DNA of 64,000 bases from Nocardia sp. BMG51109 (GCF_000526215.1 NZ_JAFQ01000004.1:6572001-6636000), one strand, 5' to 3'. Counted from the first letter of the stretch, positions 19,255 to 29,102 are shown. Made by a program: numbers and translations. The notes: a model not told the origin generated them from the sequence alone.

Positions 19255-19592
19255 CGCCGTACCGGACCGTCGGCGACGACGGCATCATGCGCGGTCAACT
19301 CGATCGGCTCCACGCCATCCTCGGTATGCCACGGGTGGCTTTCGGCATCGTGCCGCTCATGGCCGATGCCCGGGTGACGGTGGACAATTTCGTCCTCTTC
19401 GACAACCGCAAGGTCATCGTAGAAGGAGCCACCGCCGAGCTGACCATTACCCAGCCGCGCGAAGTCGCCATCTATGGGCGGGCATTCAATGTTCTGACCG
19501 AACAGGCCGCTACGGGCGAGGAGGCCAAAGTGCTGATACGCCGAGCGTTGGATGCTCGACGTTGGCAGCCATGGCCACCTCGAGCGGAGGCG
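19255..19592 (+). pseudogene. C-terminal remnant of an XRE/DUF5753 regulator
   Basis: Frame 3 reads YRTVGDDGIMRGQLDRLHAI, then MPRVAFGIVPLMADARV and LTITQPREVAIYGRAFNVL, the end of the DUF5753 domain that follows an XRE helix-turn-helix in actinobacterial regulators of about 280 aa. No N-terminal DNA-binding part is in frame, and the frame has no stop before it enters the antisense of the next gene. It is truncated at both ends and not functional. Confidence 0.65.
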
Positions 19593-20810
19593 TTAGACCT
19601 TCTCCGCCACCATCCCCAAGAACTCACGAACTTCAGGCACGCCGAGATGAGGCCGAACGGCACGCTCGATGCTGCCGAGCGCCCACCACAGGCGAGTCGA
19701 GGTCAAGCCGTCGAACTCATGGAAGTTTGTGGTGAGCATGGAGCACCCTTCGGCGATCTCACCTGCCTTGACCAGGTTTTCGGCCGAACGGATACGCCAG
19801 TGGGCGCGCTCACGCGGCCAGGACACGGACTCGTCAATTGCCGTCTGCAAATGCGACGTCGCCCGACGGTGATCACCGACCTGCATGTACGCCATGCCGG
19901 TCAGGCCATGCAATTCTGCCGGAGGCAGAAATACCCATCCAGGGTCGTAGCCGTGGCCGGACTCATAAGCGTGGTAGGCACGGTTGATCGCCTTGGTCAT
20001 GGCGGCTCGGTCGCCTGCGGCGCCAGACGCCTCAGCCTCGCGAATGGCCCCGAGCGCCCGCAACCTCGGTCCCCCTCGCCGCGACGCTGCCGACTGAGCG
20101 GCTTCGACCAGGTGAATACCTTCCCGGTGACGTGCCTTTTCTTGGTAGTTGAGGACGCCGGCATTGAGCAGGGCGTGCGAACCAGCGATCCCGTCATCGG
20201 CGGTCGTCGCAGCTTGAGCGGCGTCCGCATAGTACCGTCGTGCCTGGTCCAGATGACCGGCTTCGTAGTGGACCCATCCTGCGGCGGTCATCATCTCGGC
20301 CGCCGTACTGGCGAGTACCCGACCAGCGTCATCGCTGTAGCTGCCGCCATCCAGCAGCTGCTGGACGTAGCGTGTTTGTCCGGCCGCCAGATAGCACAGC
20401 CGGTCACCACCGACGATCAGGTCAAGTTCGTGGAGTTGGCTGACACTGCGCTGTATCTCCGCGATATCTGCGGCACCAATCCGGCCTGCCCCCGCTGCCG
20501 ATACCTCGGTATTTGTACGTTGCATCGCACCGGCACCGACAGTAGCTCCCGCCCCAATAGCCCCGGTTCGTAGGAAGTTGCGACGGTTCACATCCGCCTC
20601 CTCGTTCGACTCCACTACCAGTATGGCAAGCGGTACCTGCAGCGCTTTGGCCACACGACGTAGTACCCGCACATCGTGCACGGCGGCACCGTCGTGTTCC
20701 AGCTGCGAGATGGCGGGCTGGGTGTAACCGAGAACGGCCCCGAGTTCACTCTGGGTCATCCCGAGCGACTTACGAATCCGGCGGATGACCTCGCCGGTTG
20801 TCATGTGCAT
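19593..20810 (-). CDS. XRE-family regulator with TPR-like C-terminus
   Basis: About 405 aa from the ATG at 20810, which has GGAG six bases upstream; a longer start at 20885 is less supported. Residues ~4-60 form an XRE helix-turn-helix (MTQSELGAVLGYTQPAISQLE). Next comes the stretch NRRNFLRTGAIGAGATVGAG, which resembles a twin-arginine signal although the protein has an N-terminal DNA-binding domain. The rest is alpha-helical TPR-like repeats (AAEMMTAAGWVHYEAGHLDQARRYY). Similar actinobacterial proteins often sense metabolites or peptides, but the ligand here is unknown. Confidence 0.85.
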   Translation of the reverse strand: MHMTTGEVIRRIRKSLGMTQSELGAVLGYTQPAISQLEHDGAAVHDVRVLRRVAKALQVPLAILVVESNEEADVNRRNFLRTGAIGAGATVGAGAMQRTNTEVSAAGAGRIGAADIAEIQRSVSQLHELDLIVGGDRLCYLAAGQTRYVQQLLDGGSYSDDAGRVLASTAAEMMTAAGWVHYEAGHLDQARRYYADAAQAATTADDGIAGSHALLNAGVLNYQEKARHREGIHLVEAAQSAASRRGGPRLRALGAIREAEASGAAGDRAAMTKAINRAYHAYESGHGYDPGWVFLPPAELHGLTGMAYMQVGDHRRATSHLQTAIDESVSWPRERAHWRIRSAENLVKAGEIAEGCSMLTTNFHEFDGLTSTRLWWALGSIERAVRPHLGVPEVREFLGMVAEKV

Positions 20811-21061
20811 CCTGCTCTCCGCTCTTTTCTGATGAACGTGCATACGCAAGATCGACGGAAACGCTCGGGACCCGTTGCCGGTCAAGGGGTTTCAACCCCC
20901 TGAGACGCACCTTATACGGCTCCGGCTATTTTTCAGAAGCTTTGCCGATTCCGGCCGGTAGCGGCCCGAAAACCCGGCTTACGGTCAGGCCGGTACCCGG
21001 CGCCAAGCCGACGCCGCAGCCCCTCGGGCGCAGCATCCACCCCACCGCAAACCGGCGGAGC

Positions 21062-21385
21062 GTGGTGGCCGACGCCTACGACCTGTTGATCGCGGACATT
21101 GCAGCGGGCCACCGGATTCCGCCGGAGCGTCATGCGCCATGCGGCCTCGCCGCCTCCCGCGGCCATTTGCAGCGGGTTCGCCGCATCCACATCGAATCCG
21201 GCGCTTCGAGCCTGGACTTCCAGGCGAGTGCCGAGCAAGCCGAGAACATGGCCGATCAACTGGCGCAAGGCTTTCCGGAGTTCATTGTCACGGTCGATGA
21301 CGAGGTGCACCCGGATCTGCTGCGGTTACCTTGTGCTGCGTGTGCGCCACGAGGCGCCGAGTTCAACGATCCGATCACCGAATGA
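21062..21385 (+). CDS. Small hypothetical protein
   Basis: This frame of about 107 codons, from a GTG at 21062, has coding-like codon use and contains RVRRIHIESGASSLDF and QLAQGFPEFIVTVDDEVHPDL. It sits beside the XRE regulator and ends 11 bp inside the convergent AfsR-like gene. I do not recognise a family. The start is uncertain, the Cys-rich tail is unusual, and it could be a remnant. Confidence 0.4.
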   Translation: MVADAYDLLIADIAAGHRIPPERHAPCGLAASRGHLQRVRRIHIESGASSLDFQASAEQAENMADQLAQGFPEFIVTVDDEVHPDLLRLPCAACAPRGAEFNDPITE

Positions 21386-24300
21386 GCGGCGGCGGGCCGC
21401 ACTCTCCTTCGGCGGTCACGATGTACGAAGGGCTCTCCATGTCGAGGGGCGGCGAAATATCACCGCGAATCGAGAAGGCGGCGACGTGGAACTCCGTCGA
21501 ATGAGACAGGGCGGATCGAGTCGCTTGTTCGGTAGCAAAATCCGGGTCGACGGCTCCCAGTCGGCCTACGATTCGCTGGGCCTCGGACACCCCCAGATTC
21601 GAGGCCACCGCCAGGGCCTTCTTCCAATAGCGACGAGCGTCGACAACTCGAGCCGTATGAAAATAGACAGAAGCGATGCCATCATACGCGAGCATCTCCT
21701 CATAGGGAGATGCGGTGACGCGAGAAATGGTCAGCGCTCGGGTGTAGTGTGCGACCGCGGTATGGTACCGACCTTGCTGTCGATACACGTTACCCATTCC
21801 CAGATGCGCGTAGCATTCCGGAATCAGGTCTCCGTTCTTCTCGGCGAGCCCCAAAGCCTTTCTCAAGTTGTAGAGTGCCGCCCGGTGCTGCCCCAGGCAG
21901 TAATGCGCGTTGCCGATCTGCACCCATAGCCAGTTATGGAAAAGTGTATTCGGAAGCAGCGGCGCCAGAGCCTGACGAGCCGCCTGCAGGTACACGAGAA
22001 CCTGATCGGATCTCCCCATTCGTAGGTGGATTTCTCCCACTCGAATCAGGGCTGAGGAGCGTAGATAGACATTCTTCGTCTCATCGGCGACACGCAACGC
22101 CTGCCGAATACAGGACAGCGCCTCGTCATAGAAGTCCATCAATTTGTATACCAGACCCAAGCCGTTCAGCGCATGACCTTCGTAGAACCGGTCGCCGACG
22201 GTCCGTGACAACAAGAGGGCGCGGTGGTAGCTGATCAAGGCATCGCAATATCGACCCAAACGGAAGTAGACCAGTCCACAATGGTGCAGCGCCCGGATCT
22301 CGGCGGCACTGTCGCCCCTGGCATGAGCCAGATGTGCGGCCTCGCTCAGCATCGATAGAGCCTGCGGACCATGGCGAGTCCGCCACAGCGTGAACCCGAG
22401 ATTGGTCAGCAGTCGGCACTCTTCCCCCCATTCCCCCGCGCGGCGAGCGACGTCGATGGCATCGGAATGCAATTCGACTGCTTCGTCCGAACAATGTATT
22501 CCGGTCAAGTAGTGGCAGAGAATCTCGGAGAACTGCTTCGTGTATCCGTTCCACGACGCTCGCGCGGCATATTTGGCGACGGCCAGGAGGTTCGGGCGCT
22601 CGCTGTGCAACCATGCGATGCAATCACGCGGATCGGTGAGCGCGGGGACGGCCGTCGTAGGCTCGACCGGGTCGAGGGAACGCACCGCTGCGTCGGGAAA
22701 AATGACCGTGCTGGCAGTCCAGGCGGCGTATCGGTAATAATCGAAGAGGCGCGTCATGGCCGTTTCGCAGTCGGAATCGGATTGCTGAGCAAGGATGGTG
22801 GCATATTCTGCGACCAGGCCATGCAGGCTGTAGCGCCCGGAAACTGCCTGCTCCAGAAGATGGACATCGATCAGTGCTTCGAGGATTTGCTCGACGATGA
22901 CGACATCCATATCGGCCAGGGCGGCGGCAGCGCAAGCGTCGAAATCCGGCCCGGGGTGCAGCCCGAGTAGCCGGAATACCTGTTGGTGATCGCCGGGCAG
23001 ATCGTTGTAGCTCACGGTGAGAGCGGCGGTCACGCTGCGCGAGCCCGCGGTGAGATGATCGAGCCGACGGCGCGGTTGGCGTAAACGCTCCGCCATCTCA
23101 TGAACGCGCCAGGCCGGCCGCGCGCGGAGCCGACCGGCCGCGATACGAATTGCCAACGGGAGATGGCCACACAACAGGACGATCTCCGCCACCGCGGCGG
23201 GTTCTGCCAACCCCCGGTCGTCACCGACGATCGTCGCGAACAACGTCACGGCGTCCTCGCGTGGCAGCACATTCAGCGACAGGGTGGTGCACCCCTCCAG
23301 GTCGATCAGCCGGCGCCGGCTGGTGACCAGTACGAGACAGGTGGGCGTGCCGGGAACCAGCGGACGAACCTGATCGGCGTCCGCCGCGTTGTCCAGCACG
23401 ATCAGAGCCGAACGGCCCGCGAGTTTGCTGCGCCACAAGGACATTCGCTCGTCCGGCTCGCCGGGGATCAACTCGCCCGGTACTCCGATCGCTCGCAACA
23501 AGGTATCGAGCGCCGCGGCCGGCTCGGTCGGTCGCCGCTCGGCCGCGTTCCCATGCAGATCGATATAGAGCTGTGCGTCGGGGTAGCGGCTGCGCAGCCG
23601 ATGAGCCGCGTGCACCACCAGCGCCGTCTTGCCGACCCCCGCCATGCCGTCGACGGCCTGCACCAACACGGTTGCCTGTGCCTCGTTCCGCGGTATGGCG
23701 GCGAGCAGCCGGCGCATCTCGTCCTGACGACCCGTGAAGTCCGCGATATCGCCCGGCAGCTGATTCCTGCCGACCAGCACCTCGGAATGAGGATGCCGAG
23801 ATCGTTCGAACTCGCCACGGAGCACTTGCTGCTGCACGCTGCGGAGATCGGGCCCGGGCTCGATCCCCAGTTCCTCGCTGAGCCGACGACGAGTGTCCTG
23901 GAACACCGCCAGGGCTTCGGCTTGCCGGCCGCAGCGTTGCAAGCCGATCATGAGGAGGGCCTGGAACCGTTCTCGAAGGGGGTGGGCCGCCGCCAATCGG
24001 GACAACTCCGCCACCGCGTCCGCGTAATGATGCAGGTCGATATCGGTCGACGCTCGACACTCGAGGGCAGCGAGATACCTTTCCGACAACCTCCGGCGTT
24101 CGGCTTCGACGAGCGGACCGTCCAGACCGGTGAAAGGCTCACCGCGCCAGAGGTCCAGCGCCGCCTGGATCTGTTCGGCCGCGGCGGTGTGATCACCGTG
24201 GCGCCCGCTCAGTTCCGCGGCGGCCATGTGGCGCTCGAACTGGACGTGATCCACCAGCGCCGGATCGCCTCGCAACACATACCCGCGTTCGGTCCACAGC

Positions 24301-24572
24301 AGGGCAGGTCCAGGCTCGCCTGCCTCCCGCCCGAGCCTCAGGGCACGCCGAAGCCGGCTGATGTAGGTCTGGACGGCGTTGCGCCCACCCCCGGGCCCGC
24401 TCTCACCCCAGACCGCATCGACGATCGAATGCACCGATACCGGACGGTTCATTTCCAAGAGAAGTGTCACGAAAACGGCCTGTTGTCTCGCCTGCCCGAG
24501 ATCGAAGGTTTCCGCATCCCGCGAGGCCGTAACCGGGCCGAGCACTCTGTAATGTATCTGCTGCTGTGTCAC
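21375..24572 (-). CDS. AfsR-like SARP regulator with NB-ARC and TPR domains
   Basis: This 1065-aa multi-domain activator has an OmpR-type winged helix (residues ~8-100, VLGPVTASRDAETFDLGQARQ), a bacterial transcriptional activation domain (~105-250), and an NB-ARC ATPase with P-loop GMAGVGKTALVVHA near 309 and LIVLDNAADADQV. TPR repeats run from about 680 to 1000. AfsR-type proteins switch on secondary-metabolite genes by binding direct repeats near -35 sites. It reads away from the DUF1772/SARP gene run and lies about 17 kb from the head of the polyketide operon, a plausible but unproven target. Confidence 0.9.
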   Translation of the reverse strand: MTQQQIHYRVLGPVTASRDAETFDLGQARQQAVFVTLLLEMNRPVSVHSIVDAVWGESGPGGGRNAVQTYISRLRRALRLGREAGEPGPALLWTERGYVLRGDPALVDHVQFERHMAAAELSGRHGDHTAAAEQIQAALDLWRGEPFTGLDGPLVEAERRRLSERYLAALECRASTDIDLHHYADAVAELSRLAAAHPLRERFQALLMIGLQRCGRQAEALAVFQDTRRRLSEELGIEPGPDLRSVQQQVLRGEFERSRHPHSEVLVGRNQLPGDIADFTGRQDEMRRLLAAIPRNEAQATVLVQAVDGMAGVGKTALVVHAAHRLRSRYPDAQLYIDLHGNAAERRPTEPAAALDTLLRAIGVPGELIPGEPDERMSLWRSKLAGRSALIVLDNAADADQVRPLVPGTPTCLVLVTSRRRLIDLEGCTTLSLNVLPREDAVTLFATIVGDDRGLAEPAAVAEIVLLCGHLPLAIRIAAGRLRARPAWRVHEMAERLRQPRRRLDHLTAGSRSVTAALTVSYNDLPGDHQQVFRLLGLHPGPDFDACAAAALADMDVVIVEQILEALIDVHLLEQAVSGRYSLHGLVAEYATILAQQSDSDCETAMTRLFDYYRYAAWTASTVIFPDAAVRSLDPVEPTTAVPALTDPRDCIAWLHSERPNLLAVAKYAARASWNGYTKQFSEILCHYLTGIHCSDEAVELHSDAIDVARRAGEWGEECRLLTNLGFTLWRTRHGPQALSMLSEAAHLAHARGDSAAEIRALHHCGLVYFRLGRYCDALISYHRALLLSRTVGDRFYEGHALNGLGLVYKLMDFYDEALSCIRQALRVADETKNVYLRSSALIRVGEIHLRMGRSDQVLVYLQAARQALAPLLPNTLFHNWLWVQIGNAHYCLGQHRAALYNLRKALGLAEKNGDLIPECYAHLGMGNVYRQQGRYHTAVAHYTRALTISRVTASPYEEMLAYDGIASVYFHTARVVDARRYWKKALAVASNLGVSEAQRIVGRLGAVDPDFATEQATRSALSHSTEFHVAAFSIRGDISPPLDMESPSYIVTAEGECGPPPLIR

Positions 24573-24878
24573 GTAGCCTTTCCTCCCACCATCCCTCGAG
24601 AAGTCAGCCTAAGTGCAACCCGAAGCGGGAGCCACCCCCGTGCAACCCGGCGCAGACCAGCCGGTTAGGCGCTAGTTCAGCGACAGTTGCGCGCCTGAGG
24701 GAAACCTCGATGGTGTCGGGGCCCGCACCGGATCGGAAGTTTCCGGAAGAAAGCTGTTTCGAAGGCTGTCAAGGCTTCCTCGAGAAAACAGGCGAGATGT
24801 CGGCGCTAGCGTGAACTTTGCCCACGTACTACCGAGCGACATCCCCGAGAGGGCGTCACCACGTCGGAAAGGCCGATC
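24573..24878. promoter_or_regulatory. Divergent promoter region between AfsR-like and DUF1772 genes
   Basis: These 306 bp separate two divergent genes, so promoters must face both ways. A direct repeat GTGCAACCCG occurs at 24613 and 24640 (27-bp period), and CGGAAGTTTCCG at 24734-24745 is an inverted repeat with five-base arms. SARPs bind direct repeats, so the first pair is a candidate site, though its spacing is longer than the usual 11 or 22 bp. Confidence 0.4.
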
Positions 24879-25352
24879 GTGCAATATCTGATCAAGGTTC
24901 TGGGAACGGTGTCCGTCATTGCCAATGCCGCCATTTATGGCACCGACTTCTTCTGCGCGACCGTTCAGCGCCCCGGGCTGACGCAGGTCGACGATCGTAC
25001 GCTGACAGCGGTCATGGGGCACATTCATCGGTACGGAGACAAGCGGATGCCCGTACCCGGCGCGATCGGCGTGACCACATCGGCCCTCTGTGCGGCGGCC
25101 GCGATCCGCGACCGGAATACGGTTTCCGCCGTGTCCGCGAGTGTGGCAACAGCAGCACTGCTGGCGTGGCTGGGCATCTACGCCACGATCAGCGCACCCG
25201 TCAACAAGAAACTGACCCGGGCGGCGGTCGATCACGTCGTCTCCCCTGATGCCCGGGAATTGCAGCAGAAATGGGACAGCGTGATCAACGCTCGACTCGC
25301 ATTGCAGGGTTCGGCGCTCGCCGGACTGTGCATCGCGATTGCTCATATTTAA
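24879..25352 (+). CDS. DUF1772 (anthrone oxygenase-like) membrane protein
   Basis: This 157-aa protein starts at a GTG with GGAAAGG six bases upstream. It has an N-terminal hydrophobic segment, then FFCATVQRPGL and two further membrane segments in the middle and at the C-terminus, the layout of DUF1772. Some members act as cofactor-free anthrone oxygenases in polyketide clusters; most are uncharacterised. It lies 30 bp before the second SARP gene. It could be a tailoring oxygenase of the nearby pathway. Confidence 0.7.
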   Translation: MQYLIKVLGTVSVIANAAIYGTDFFCATVQRPGLTQVDDRTLTAVMGHIHRYGDKRMPVPGAIGVTTSALCAAAAIRDRNTVSAVSASVATAALLAWLGIYATISAPVNKKLTRAAVDHVVSPDARELQQKWDSVINARLALQGSALAGLCIAIAHI

Positions 25353-25382
25353 TTATGCAGGATGCAGTCTCGAGGGAAATCA

Positions 25383-27224
25383 GTGATCGAATTCAGATTG
25401 TTAGGCCCTGTCGAGCTCCGAGTACTAGGGCGTCGCGTCGACCTCGGACCTCCTCGGCAATGCGGAATTCTGGCGGCACTGCTCGCCGAACCGGAACGCC
25501 CGCTGTCGATCGAATCACTGATCGATCGAGTCTGGGACGACGAGCCTCCGGAAGCGGTGCGGAGCGTCGTGTACACCTATATCGCGCGGCTGCGGCGAGC
25601 ATTGAAGGCCGCAACAGAATGTACCGGCCGACCGGTGACGGTGTGCAGAAATGGCGGAGGCTATTTCTTGGACGTGCAACCCGACCAGATCGACCTGTCG
25701 AATTTTCGAGGGCTGTCCGACGAGGCACGCGCGTTACCGGCCGATGACCCGCTGCGTGCCGAGTATCTGGCACGCGCCCTGCGACTGTGGCGCGGCGAGG
25801 CGCTGGCCGGATTGACCAGCAGGTGGGCCCGCCGATTCAGCGATACGCTCCGGCAGCTCAAACTCGAGACCATCGCGGAATGGGCCGATGCGGAACTCCG
25901 CGGCGGCCGCTATTCCTATGCCATCGTCGAACTGCGCAAGGCCCTGCTCGATCAGCCACTGGCCGAGGAGTTGCACGAGCGGCTCATCCGCGCGTATTAC
26001 CTGGGTGGCCAGACCGCCGAGGCGCTACGCCAATACGATCGCGCGCGACGCTGCATCGCCGACGAACTCGGGGCCGATCTGGCACCCACGATTCGCAAGC
26101 TCCACACGATGATTCTGCAGGGACGGCCGCTCGTACCGCCCGGCAAGCCACCGACCGATACCCGGATCGTCTCGGCAGCAGATCGGGCGCCCGATCTGCT
26201 GCCCATGGACATCTTGGATTTCGGTGGGCGCGATCGTGAGGTCGAGTGGCTGAACGAGGAATTGTCCCGTCGTGCCGACTCCCGCCCGGTCTTGGTCACC
26301 GGAGGCCCGGGTGTGGGTAAGTCGGCACTGGCGGTCCGGACCGCACACCGTGTGCGACCGGCGTTTCCCGATGGCTGCCTCTACGCCGATCTGCGCGCCA
26401 CCAACGCCCTGCCGGCCAATCCGGGGACAATCCTCACCAGGTTTCTACGGGCGCTCGGCACGCCGCCCGGCGCGATACCCGCCGATCTCGACGCTCGCGC
26501 CGAGTCGTATCGGAGCCGGGTAGCGGGCCGCCGGATCCTGATCGTGCTGGACGATGCCGCCGATGAGGAACAGTTGCGGTTGTTGTTGCCGGGCGGACGC
26601 GGCAGCGTGGCGCTCGTGACGAGCCGAACATCCCTCTCCATCGCGGGGGTGTGCCGGCACACCGTGGGTGAACTGTCGGTCGCGAACAGCGTGGACATGC
26701 TGTGCCGAATCATGGGGCGGGCCCGGGTGCTCGGCGAACGGGACGCGGTCGAGGAGCTTGCCGGGTACTGCGCGGGCCTTCCGTCGGCTCTGCGCATCGT
26801 GGCGAGCCGGATGACGAGCCGGCCGCATCGGACGTTCCGCCAGCTGAACGCTCGTCTCGCCGACGAGACCCGTCGCCTGGACGAGTTGTCGTTCGGTTCG
26901 ATGGATGTGCGCGCCTACATCGGCTCGAGCTACCACCGGCTCGACCGCCGATCGGCGCGCATGTTCGTTCACCTCGGCAGCAACCTCCGGCCGGGCGAGG
27001 TCACCACATCTCCCGGTCTCGGATTCGACCGGATGATCGACGTCGAGGAGGCGTTGGATCGACTGGTCGATGCGCATCTGCTGAACGTCGTCGGGCTCGA
27101 CCCGGTCGGGCGAATCCAGTACAGCATGCTGGACGTGTACCGAATCTACGCCGCGGAGCGGGGCCGTCGTCCGCACCTCTCCGCCGCCTCTCGCGCCGAC
27201 CACCTCCAGGTAGTCACCAATTGA
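25383..27224 (+). CDS. SARP-family regulator with NB-ARC domain
   Basis: This 613-aa regulator has a winged helix (residues ~1-95, FRLLGPVELRVLGRRVDLG), a BTAD (~100-245) and an NB-ARC domain with P-loop GGPGVGKSALAV near 311 and LIVLDDAADEEQL. It lacks the long TPR tail of the AfsR-like protein and ends shortly after the winged-helix part of the STAND module. The GTG at 25383 is preferred because AGGG lies seven bases upstream; the ATG at 25362 has no such site. As a pathway-type SARP it is the closest candidate activator for the polyketide operon. Confidence 0.88.
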   Translation: MIEFRLLGPVELRVLGRRVDLGPPRQCGILAALLAEPERPLSIESLIDRVWDDEPPEAVRSVVYTYIARLRRALKAATECTGRPVTVCRNGGGYFLDVQPDQIDLSNFRGLSDEARALPADDPLRAEYLARALRLWRGEALAGLTSRWARRFSDTLRQLKLETIAEWADAELRGGRYSYAIVELRKALLDQPLAEELHERLIRAYYLGGQTAEALRQYDRARRCIADELGADLAPTIRKLHTMILQGRPLVPPGKPPTDTRIVSAADRAPDLLPMDILDFGGRDREVEWLNEELSRRADSRPVLVTGGPGVGKSALAVRTAHRVRPAFPDGCLYADLRATNALPANPGTILTRFLRALGTPPGAIPADLDARAESYRSRVAGRRILIVLDDAADEEQLRLLLPGGRGSVALVTSRTSLSIAGVCRHTVGELSVANSVDMLCRIMGRARVLGERDAVEELAGYCAGLPSALRIVASRMTSRPHRTFRQLNARLADETRRLDELSFGSMDVRAYIGSSYHRLDRRSARMFVHLGSNLRPGEVTTSPGLGFDRMIDVEEALDRLVDAHLLNVVGLDPVGRIQYSMLDVYRIYAAERGRRPHLSAASRADHLQVVTN

Positions 27225-27245
27225 AATCCAGGAGCGGAACAGATC

Positions 27246-27770
27246 ATGCCCACAGAGGTTGTCCGAATCACCGAATATCCTTTCCCGGCGGCCGAACTCC
27301 ACGATGCCCTCCTGAACCGGACATACTGGGAGGCACGGGTCGCGGAGATCGACGGCGCGGAAGCGTCACTGGATTTCTTCGAATCCGACGGCGCCACCGT
27401 ACGGCTGGCGGTCTCGAAACTCATTCCACCGGAACGAATGCCGGACAAGGCAGCGTTGCTGCGCCCCTCCGGGATCCGGTTCGAATACTCCGAGGAGTGG
27501 TCGGCTCTGGTCGACGGATGCGCCGAGGGCCGGACGGATGGCCGTGTCGTCGGTGCACCTGTTACGGTGTCGGCGAAACTGCTGCTGCGGGGAGATGATT
27601 CACGATGTGATCTCCGCTTCGCCGGCACCGTCACGGTGCACATCCCGGTCCTCGGCAAGCCGATCGAGGACCGGATGATCGACGGGGTCGCCGAAGACGC
27701 CGACGACATAGCATCGTTCACCCGACAATGGGTGCGAGCGCAGCACTGTCCGTCGACAGGGGGAAGCTGA
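27246..27770 (+). CDS. DUF2505 (SRPBCC-like) protein
   Basis: This 174-aa protein opens VVRITEYPFPAAELHDALLN and ends with VLGKPIEDRMIDGVAEDADDIASFT, as in DUF2505. This family is related to START/SRPBCC folds with a hydrophobic cavity. Its function is unknown; relatives bind or cyclise lipids and polyketides. AGGAG lies upstream of the ATG. Its TGA overlaps the ATG of the SDR gene, so the pair is co-translated. Confidence 0.75.
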   Translation: MPTEVVRITEYPFPAAELHDALLNRTYWEARVAEIDGAEASLDFFESDGATVRLAVSKLIPPERMPDKAALLRPSGIRFEYSEEWSALVDGCAEGRTDGRVVGAPVTVSAKLLLRGDDSRCDLRFAGTVTVHIPVLGKPIEDRMIDGVAEDADDIASFTRQWVRAQHCPSTGGS

Positions 27771-28672
27771 TGTCCGGATGGTTCGTCATCACCGGTGCGT
27801 CGTCCGGCCTGGGTTCGGCGACCGCGAAGGAACTCGCGAAGGCGGGCCACAACACGATCCTGGCGTGCCGCGATCGCGCCAAGGCAACCGCGATCGAACA
27901 CGAGATCCGTGCCGTCGCCTCGGCCGCGGGCGTGCGGATCGTGCCCATCGACCTCGCCTCTCTATCCTCGGTTCGCCACGGAGCGCGGATCATTGCCGAC
28001 CACGAGCTGGCCGGGATCATCTGCAACGCCGGGTTGCAGGTCGTGCACGGGGTCCGAGAATCGGCGGACGGATACGAACTCACCTTCGCGACCAACCACC
28101 TCGGCCACTTCCAGTTGGTCACACAACTGACCGACGGATTGCCGGCCGGATCGCGGATTCTGGTGGTGTCCAGTGATGTTCATCAGGGACCGCGAAAGTC
28201 GATGGGTTTCCCGGGGCCGGCGTGGACACATCCGAGCGATCTCGCCGACATCCGAGTTCAGCGCCATCGCACGTCCAGCCACGCCGGACGGGTACGCTAC
28301 GCCACCTCCAAACTGGCCAATGTGTATTTCACGTACGAGCTGGCCGAGCGTCTGCGTCCGCGCGGAATAGCCGTCAACGCTTTCAACCCGGGTCTGATGC
28401 CGGAGACCGGGCTGGCTCGCGACTATCCGACAGCGATGCGGCAGACCTATCGGTTGCTGGCCCCCGCGGTGCGGCGCCTGCTCCCGATCGGGCGCAGCGT
28501 CGCCGAGTCCGCTGCCGACCTCGCGTGGATCGCGACCGCCCCCGAACTCTCCGCCGTCACCGGTAGCTATTTCACCGGGCGAACACCGGTGGCGAGCGCG
28601 CCGGCCTCCTACGACCGGACGCGCGCCGAACTTCTGTGGAGGGCTTCGGAAGAGCTCGTGCAGGGGGCCTGA
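27770..28672 (+). CDS. Short-chain dehydrogenase, protochlorophyllide reductase-like
   Basis: This 300-aa SDR has the nucleotide motif TGASSGLG at the N-terminus, CNAG (IICNAGLQ), an active-site Ser near VVSSDVH and the YxxxK pair in YATSK. The length and the FATNHLGHFQLV motif match the light-dependent protochlorophyllide reductase/WW-oxidoreductase-like branch, which in actinobacteria serves general ketone or alcohol oxidoreduction. The ATG at 27770 is coupled to the DUF2505 stop. It converges on the minus-strand operon, 25 bp away. Confidence 0.87.
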   Translation: MSGWFVITGASSGLGSATAKELAKAGHNTILACRDRAKATAIEHEIRAVASAAGVRIVPIDLASLSSVRHGARIIADHELAGIICNAGLQVVHGVRESADGYELTFATNHLGHFQLVTQLTDGLPAGSRILVVSSDVHQGPRKSMGFPGPAWTHPSDLADIRVQRHRTSSHAGRVRYATSKLANVYFTYELAERLRPRGIAVNAFNPGLMPETGLARDYPTAMRQTYRLLAPAVRRLLPIGRSVAESAADLAWIATAPELSAVTGSYFTGRTPVASAPASYDRTRAELLWRASEELVQGA

Positions 28673-28697
28673 CCGGAGCCTCGATCCCGTAGTGCCG

Positions 28698-29102
28698 TCA
28701 ATCCCGTAGTGCCGCAGCCACGATCACACCGCCGACGAGTCCCGCCGCGGTCAGCAATTCCCAGGCATCCGGATGTCCGGTGTTGCCGAGGCGGTAACGT
28801 TTGTTCACCGTCACCGACGCATCGATGAGTTCGATTGCGACACCGAGCGTGAACCAATGCCGGACCGGTTGCCCCCGGCGCAGCGACCACAGTGTGCCGA
28901 TACCGATCACGGCGTCGCGCAGGCCGAGCGCCCGCATCGGCAGATGCACGGCCGCAGCATCGGCAGCTCCCGTCCAGGAGCCGACGACCGGCGTGGGCGC
29001 CACGAACATCGACGTGCCGATCAGTACTCGTGCCACACCTTGTGACCAGGCCATCTGTTTCACCAGCGGCTGCGCTCGCAGCACGAGCCGAGCCTCATTC
29101 AT
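28698..29102 (-). CDS. DUF4267-like small membrane protein
   Basis: This 134-aa protein has about four hydrophobic segments, the motif ALGLRDAVIGIGTLW and a membrane tail ending AALRD. It resembles DUF4267-type integral membrane proteins, whose function is unknown. It is the last gene of the long minus-strand operon and overlaps the oxidoreductase by eight bases. A role in the pathway is possible but not shown. Confidence 0.6.
   Translation of the reverse strand: MNEARLVLRAQPLVKQMAWSQGVARVLIGTSMFVAPTPVVGSWTGAADAAAVHLPMRALGLRDAVIGIGTLWSLRRGQPVRHWFTLGVAIELIDASVTVNKRYRLGNTGHPDAWELLTAAGLVGGVIVAAALRD

Noticed and set aside
20933..21310. 125-codon minus-strand ORF
   Set aside because: The plus-strand frame over the same bases has better codon use; no motif in this one.
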